This document shows, piece after piece, positions 15,492 through 19,088 of a stretch of 19,088 nucleotides of DNA (positions within the stretch are counted from its first letter, which is position 1; each line of letters opens with the position of its first letter). Where the stretch lies: NCBI GenBank assembly GCA_044340025.1, contig JBIIUJ010000037.1, forward strand, positions 1 to 19,088, written 5' to 3'. This DNA comes from JBIIUJ01 sp044340025 (lineage in GTDB: Bacteria > Pseudomonadota > Alphaproteobacteria > Caulobacterales > Aquidulcibacteraceae). Below the pieces are notes generated by a model that searched no databases, was not told the origin of the DNA, and worked only from the letters and a program-made list of their open reading frames with translations. The position numbers and the translations under genes were made by a program.

Positions 15492-16294
15492 CGTCGATCG
15501 AGCGTCGCGATCAGCCGTTTCCTCAGGCCGTTGGGAAAGAAGCGCGCCATGAAGCGGGCTTGCTGGGCGTCCTTGCCGACGGGATAGACCTGCTCGTCGC
15601 CATAGGCGGCCTCCCAGGCGCGCTCGGCAGCCATTTCGACCGGATAGACGCTCATCCCCTTGGCGCGGATCTGGTCGCTCATGCGCGCGTTTGATCGCTC
15701 CGAGGCTGACATGTCGAGGATTGGCGTTTCGACAAACCATGGCGTCAGGCAGGTTACGCGCACCCCCAGGCCGGAAAACTCCACATCGAGCGCCTCGGTC
15801 AGGCCCCGCACTGCAAACTTCGTGGCTGAATAGACCGCGAGCTTTGGCGAGCCCACCACCCCGGCAGTGGAAGCAGTGTTGACCACCCGGGCGCCCGGCG
15901 TGGCCTTCAGCAGGGGCAGCGCCGCGTAAACCCCGTTGATGACGCCCTTCAGGTTGACGTCGACGATCCAGTCGGCGTCTTCCGGCGGCACTTCCTCAAA
16001 CCAGCCGTGCCGGCCCACGCCGGCGTTGTTGAACAGCACATGCATCTTGCCGCCGGTCGCATCGCCGAACTGGCCGACTGCATCGCTCCAGCCGGCCCGG
16101 TCGCGCACGTCGAACACGCCGCTGATCGCCGAGCCAGGGCTAAGCTGCGAGAGGGTTTCCGAAACGCCGACGGCGCTGACATCGTAGAGCCCGCAAAACC
16201 AGCCCCGCTCGGCAAACAGCTTCGCCGTCGCCCGGCCGATGCCGGAACCGGCGCCCGTGATGAAGATGGATTTGCGGCCCGAAGCGAGCGTCAT
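15488..16294 (-). CDS. Short-chain dehydrogenase/reductase (SDR)
   Basis: The 268-residue product is a classical SDR. The Rossmann glycine motif TGAGSGIG is at residues 13-20, and an acidic residue follows beta strand 2 (LYDVS, D39 region), which favours NAD over NADP. NNAG is at 89-92. The catalytic set is S142 (NTASTAG), Y155 and K159 (YSATK). The segment CLTPWFVETPILDM replaces the usual PG motif. The substrate is not predictable. The ATG at 16294 has GGGAGG seven bases upstream. It lies 63 bases downstream of nadC on the same strand; a hairpin at 16327-16347 separates them, so it may or may not be co-transcribed. Its stop overlaps that of the convergent hydrolase gene (CTAA). Confidence 0.92.
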   Translation of the reverse strand: MTLASGRKSIFITGAGSGIGRATAKLFAERGWFCGLYDVSAVGVSETLSQLSPGSAISGVFDVRDRAGWSDAVGQFGDATGGKMHVLFNNAGVGRHGWFEEVPPEDADWIVDVNLKGVINGVYAALPLLKATPGARVVNTASTAGVVGSPKLAVYSATKFAVRGLTEALDVEFSGLGVRVTCLTPWFVETPILDMSASERSNARMSDQIRAKGMSVYPVEMAAERAWEAAYGDEQVYPVGKDAQQARFMARFFPNGLRKRLIATLDRR

Positions 16295-16326
16295 TGGATG
16301 GCCTCCCGTGTGCCCGGGAGCCGTCT

Positions 16327-16347
16327 CGTCCGGCGGCCCCTCGGACG
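16327..16347. terminator. Stem-loop between nadC and the SDR gene
   Basis: CGTCCG and CGGACG form a 6-bp stem with a 9-base GC-rich loop, 11 bases past the nadC stop. There is no U-tract, so it could be a weak terminator or an mRNA-stabilising hairpin. Confidence 0.3.
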
Positions 16348-16357
16348 GAGGCCAGCA

Positions 16358-17206
16358 TCACGCCGCGTCGAGGCCGATGTCAAACGCTGGCGCGGAGTGG
16401 GTGAGCGCGCCGGCCGAGATCACATCCACCCCCGTCTCGGCGATGGCGCGCACGGTTTCGAGCCGCACCCCGCCGGACGCTTCCAGGATGGCCCTGCCGC
16501 CAGCCAGGCCCACCGCGCTGCGCAGGTCCGCCAAAGCAAAGTTATCGAGCAGGATCACGTCCGGCCGGTGGGGCAGGGCCTCCTCCAACTGCGCGAGGCT
16601 GTCGACCTCCACCTCGATCACCATCATGTGGCCGGCGCTGGCGCGTGCGCGGGCCAGCGCCTCGCCCACGGAGCCACAGGCGGCGATGTGGTTGTCCTTG
16701 ATCAGGATTGCATCATCGAGCCCATAGCGATGGGGCCAGCCGCCGCCGCAGAGCACGGCATGCTTCTGCAAGGCGCGCAGTCCGGGCAGCGTCTTGCGGG
16801 TCGCCGCGATCCGCGCGCCTGTCCCGGCCGTTTCGGCCACATACCGCGCAGTCAGCGTTGCGACGCCGCAAAGCAGCGTCAGAAAGTTCAGGGCGGTGCG
16901 CTCGGCGGTCAGGATCGCGCCGGCCGGCCCCTCCACTTCGGCGAGCGTATCGCCAGCCCTCATGCGCGCCCCGTCCCGGACGAACGGCCGGAAGGCGATG
17001 GCCGGGTCAACGAGGGCGCAGGCCAGCGCTGCGCAATCGATGCCGGCGACAACGCCGCTTTCGCGCGCGCAAAAGCGCGCCTTCAGCCGCTCGGCTGGCG
17101 TCAGCAGCGCGGCCGTCACATCCCCTGCGCGGCCGAGGTCTTCCTCCAGCGCCCGGCGAACCACCGGTTCGAGGATCAGACGGGGCAGGGGAGCGGGCGG
17201 GGTCAT
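16358..17206 (-). CDS. nadC: Nicotinate-nucleotide pyrophosphorylase (quinolinate phosphoribosyltransferase)
   Basis: The 282-residue product converts quinolinate and PRPP to nicotinate mononucleotide in de novo NAD synthesis. Visible family motifs are EDLGRAGDVTAALL near the N-terminus, ERTALNFLTLLCGVAT, TRKTLPGLRALQKHAV and CGGGWPHRYGLDDAILIKDN followed by H. Further on are VEVDSLAQLEEAL, ILLDNF and LEASGGVRLETVRAIAETGV. In most relatives the GGG-x-x-HR segment reads LNHR or YNHR; here it is WPHR, a minor variation. The ATG at 17206 is preceded by GAGGA at about nine bases and lies 12 bases after the nadB stop, so nadB and nadC are one operon. nadA is not adjacent in this window. Confidence 0.96.
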   Translation of the reverse strand: MTPPAPLPRLILEPVVRRALEEDLGRAGDVTAALLTPAERLKARFCARESGVVAGIDCAALACALVDPAIAFRPFVRDGARMRAGDTLAEVEGPAGAILTAERTALNFLTLLCGVATLTARYVAETAGTGARIAATRKTLPGLRALQKHAVLCGGGWPHRYGLDDAILIKDNHIAACGSVGEALARARASAGHMMVIEVEVDSLAQLEEALPHRPDVILLDNFALADLRSAVGLAGGRAILEASGGVRLETVRAIAETGVDVISAGALTHSAPAFDIGLDAA

Positions 17207-17218
17207 GGGCGGACGTCC

Positions 17219-18703
17219 TCAGCCAAGGTCATGGAGGGTGAGAAAGCTGCGCGCCGCGCTGGCTTTTGTTGCGGGGAAATCGATGCGCGCATGGCCGCCG
17301 CGGCTCTCTTCGCGGTGCAACGCCGCCTGGCAGAGCGCCCGTGCGGCAAGGATCTCGCTGGCTGGCCCATAGCTGGCCTCCAGAGCCGCGATCGTATCGG
17401 CCAGGCGCATCAGGCCCGGGCGATCGCGCGCGACGCCGGCATCGGCGGCCATGGCCGCGCGCAGCGTCTGCAGGCCCTCTGCGCCCAGCTCCGGCGGGGC
17501 CGGGGCGGGCTGCGCGGTTCTGGCGGCCGAAGCGCCCTCGCGCAGGCGGGTGGCGATGCGGTCTGCAAACACCACCGCTTCAAGGAGCGAGTTGGAAGCG
17601 AGCCGGTTGGCCCCATGGGCGCCAGTGGCGGCGCATTCGCCCACCGCCGAGAGGCCCTCCAGCGTGGTCCGCCCCCAGAGATCGGTGAGGATGCCGCCCA
17701 TGTGATAGTGCGCCGCCGGGGCGACGGGGATGGGCTGAAGGCGCGGGTCGATGCCGGCTGCGACGCAAGCGGCGAAAACGGTGGGGAAATGATCGGGAAA
17801 GCCTGCCCCGATCGCGCTCCGGCAGTCCAGAAACGCGCCCCGTCCGGCCGCAATCTCGGCAGCGATCGCGCGCGCCACCACATCGCGCGGCGCCAGTTCG
17901 CCGCGCGGGTCATGGCGCGCCATGAAGGGCGCGCCGTCGCGGCCGATCAGCGTTGCGCCTTCGCCGCGCAGGGCCTCCGTCGCCAGCGGCGCCGGATCGC
18001 GCCCGATATCGATGGCGGTCGGATGGAATTGCACGAATTCCGGATCGGCGATCAGCGCGCCAGCCGCCAGCGCCATGCCAAGGCCCTGACCGCGCGCCTC
18101 CGGGGGGTTGGTCGTGACACGGTAGAGCCCGCCGATGCCGCCTGTGGCGAGCACTGTTTCGGCCGCCGACAGAACATGTTCCTGACCGCCATGGCGCACC
18201 AGAAGTCCGCTGACGGCGCCCGATCCGTCCTGCAGCAGCCGCAAGGCCTGCGCGCCTTCCATCACCTCGATCGAGGGGCAGGCGCGCGCGGCCTCCACCA
18301 GGCTGCGCATGATCTCCCTGCCGGCCAGATCGCCGGCGACGCGCGCGACCCGCGGCCGGGAGTGGGCTGCCTCCAGCGAGAGCGCGAGGGTGCCATCGGT
18401 GTTTCGGTCGAACGGCACGCCGATGCGCAGAAGATCGTGGACGCGGGCCGGGCCGTCCGCCGCAATCAGGTGCGCAACGGCGGGGTCCACGAGGCCGGCG
18501 CCGGCGGCCACCGTGTCTGCGGCATGCAGGTCGGGACTGTCCTCGGCCGAGAGCGCGGCGGCAAGCCCGCCCTGGGCCCAGGCGCTGCTGGCGGCTGCCC
18601 CCAGAGGCGCGGGAGACAGCACGAGCACCCGACGCGGCGCGAGCTTCAGTGCAAGAAAAAGCCCGGCGAGCCCCGCGCCCGCTACGAGAATGCGGTCTGA
18701 CAT
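17219..18703 (-). CDS. nadB: L-aspartate oxidase
   Basis: The 494-residue flavoprotein oxidises L-aspartate to iminoaspartate, the first step of de novo NAD synthesis. It opens with the FAD-binding GAGLAGLFLALKL and has SSAWAQGGLAAAL, VLATGGIGGLY, ADPEFVQFHPTAI and TEALRGEGA. Further motifs are PRDVVARAI, AHYHMGGILTD and ANRLASNSLLEAVVFADRIA. These cover the FAD site and the conserved His and Arg residues around the dicarboxylate. The ATG at 18703 was chosen because the dinucleotide-binding fold begins five residues later. An upstream in-frame start at 18835 would add a low-complexity tail overlapping the divergent gene. AGGGA lies about 11 bases before the ATG. It is the first gene of nadBC and is divergent from the short SnoaL-like gene. 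Confidence 0.96.
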   Translation of the reverse strand: MSDRILVAGAGLAGLFLALKLAPRRVLVLSPAPLGAAASSAWAQGGLAAALSAEDSPDLHAADTVAAGAGLVDPAVAHLIAADGPARVHDLLRIGVPFDRNTDGTLALSLEAAHSRPRVARVAGDLAGREIMRSLVEAARACPSIEVMEGAQALRLLQDGSGAVSGLLVRHGGQEHVLSAAETVLATGGIGGLYRVTTNPPEARGQGLGMALAAGALIADPEFVQFHPTAIDIGRDPAPLATEALRGEGATLIGRDGAPFMARHDPRGELAPRDVVARAIAAEIAAGRGAFLDCRSAIGAGFPDHFPTVFAACVAAGIDPRLQPIPVAPAAHYHMGGILTDLWGRTTLEGLSAVGECAATGAHGANRLASNSLLEAVVFADRIATRLREGASAARTAQPAPAPPELGAEGLQTLRAAMAADAGVARDRPGLMRLADTIAALEASYGPASEILAARALCQAALHREESRGGHARIDFPATKASAARSFLTLHDLG

Positions 18704-18810
18704 CACGACTGTGATCCCTAAGCGGCGTGCGGGCGCGGCGCAAACCCTGGTCCGATCTGGCAACCCGTTGTCGCACTCCTCAATGCGGGCGCCTGCTTCA
18801 CCAGTCGGAT

Positions 18811-19035
18811 ATGGGGGAGAGGATCGCGCCGACAACCGAAGTGGTCGCCGCCGACGTCACCGCCATGCTGCGGGAAGGCTGCTTCCATGGAGCTTGGAAA
18901 ACATATTGGTCGCATGATGTGGTCTGCCAGTTCGCGTGGCCGTTCACCATGAAGACCCAGCCCAAGCCCACCGGCGAGATCAGCGTCTATACGGTGCGCG
19001 ACGGCAGGATCGTGGAAGCGCGCTGCTTCGGTTGA
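18811..19035 (+). CDS. Short SnoaL-like (NTF2-fold) protein, apparently internally deleted
   Basis: The 74-residue product resembles both ends of a SnoaL-like protein of about 115-120 residues. The N-terminal part (VAADVTAMLREGCFHGAWKT then YWSHDVV) matches the family helix and start of the first strand. The C-terminal part (ISVYTVRDGRIVEARCFG) matches the last two strands. The middle, about 40-50 residues, is missing, with the junction near residues 39-45 (about 18925-18945). The frame remains open. An intact small protein with this fold seems unlikely, so this may be a decaying gene. A GTG start at 18727 would add 28 residues unlike the family. No clear Shine-Dalgarno precedes 18811. A sampled block (18901-18960) is 55% GC, lower than nadB. 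The family assignment is from memory of sequence style, hence moderate confidence. Confidence 0.5.
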   Translation: MGERIAPTTEVVAADVTAMLREGCFHGAWKTYWSHDVVCQFAWPFTMKTQPKPTGEISVYTVRDGRIVEARCFG

Positions 19036-19059
19036 TCGCGGGGCCGGTGCTGCGCGCGT

Positions 19060-19073
19060 GCTTGTGCACAAGC
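19060..19073. repeat. Perfect 14-base palindrome at the right edge
   Basis: GCTTGTGCACAAGC reads the same on both strands. It lies 24 bases after the SnoaL-like stop. It could be an operator for a gene beyond the window or a short stem-loop. No U-tract is visible before the window ends. Confidence 0.4.
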
Positions 19074-19088
19074 CGGTTGGGTCGCTGG

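Noticed and set aside
16007..18700. 897-codon open frame on the plus strand opposite the SDR, nadC and nadB genes
   Set aside because: It runs antisense through three well-identified genes and their gaps, has low-complexity Arg/Gly/His-rich composition and no domain.
18718..19071. 117-codon minus-strand frame opposite the SnoaL-like gene
   Set aside because: No family resemblance, whereas the plus strand gives VYTVRDGRIVEA, a recognisable SnoaL-type ending.

Overview
This is a GC-rich, densely packed chromosomal segment from an alphaproteobacterium. The evidence is the contiguous block ntrB-ntrC-ntrY-ntrX, a D-amino-acid aminotransferase, hfq and hflX, together with a fused ispDF gene followed by a cinA C-terminal-domain gene. 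The gene content and protein style suggest a marine stalked-bacterium relative (Maricaulales or Hyphomonadales type). That placement is an inference from general resemblance, not from a search.

Layout. (1) Positions 1-1630, minus strand: a tightly coupled trio of Nudix hydrolase, METTL7-like methyltransferase and exported VOC/glyoxalase-fold protein, the last cut by the window edge. (2) Positions 1741-2652, plus: a divergent GcvA-like LysR regulator. (3) Positions 2649-5345, minus: an unrecognised Tat-exported protein, then ispDF (MEP isoprenoid pathway), then cinA/pncC, all overlapping. (4) Positions 5567-11786, plus: two nitrogen-type two-component systems, ntrBC and ntrYX. Both response regulators lack the sigma-54 contact loop GAFTGA. 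(5) Positions 11792-14356, plus: dat-like aminotransferase, hfq with its own promoter and a leader hairpin, and hflX. (6) A convergent tRNA-Leu(UAG) at 14389-14473. (7) Positions 14730-15491, plus: an exported SleB-type cell wall hydrolase. (8) Positions 15488-18703, minus: nadB and nadC (NAD synthesis) followed by a short-chain dehydrogenase. (9) Right edge, plus: a short SnoaL-like protein that appears to have lost the middle of its fold, then a perfect 14-bp palindrome.

Most of the window is conserved housekeeping and regulatory DNA. The parts worth a second look are the GAFTGA-less NtrC and NtrX pair, the unknown Tat protein sitting between ispDF and ntrB, the missing conventional start codon of ispDF, the hfq leader hairpin over its likely ribosome-binding site, and the shrunken SnoaL gene. 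I found no CRISPR array, insertion sequence, phage module or clear defence system.
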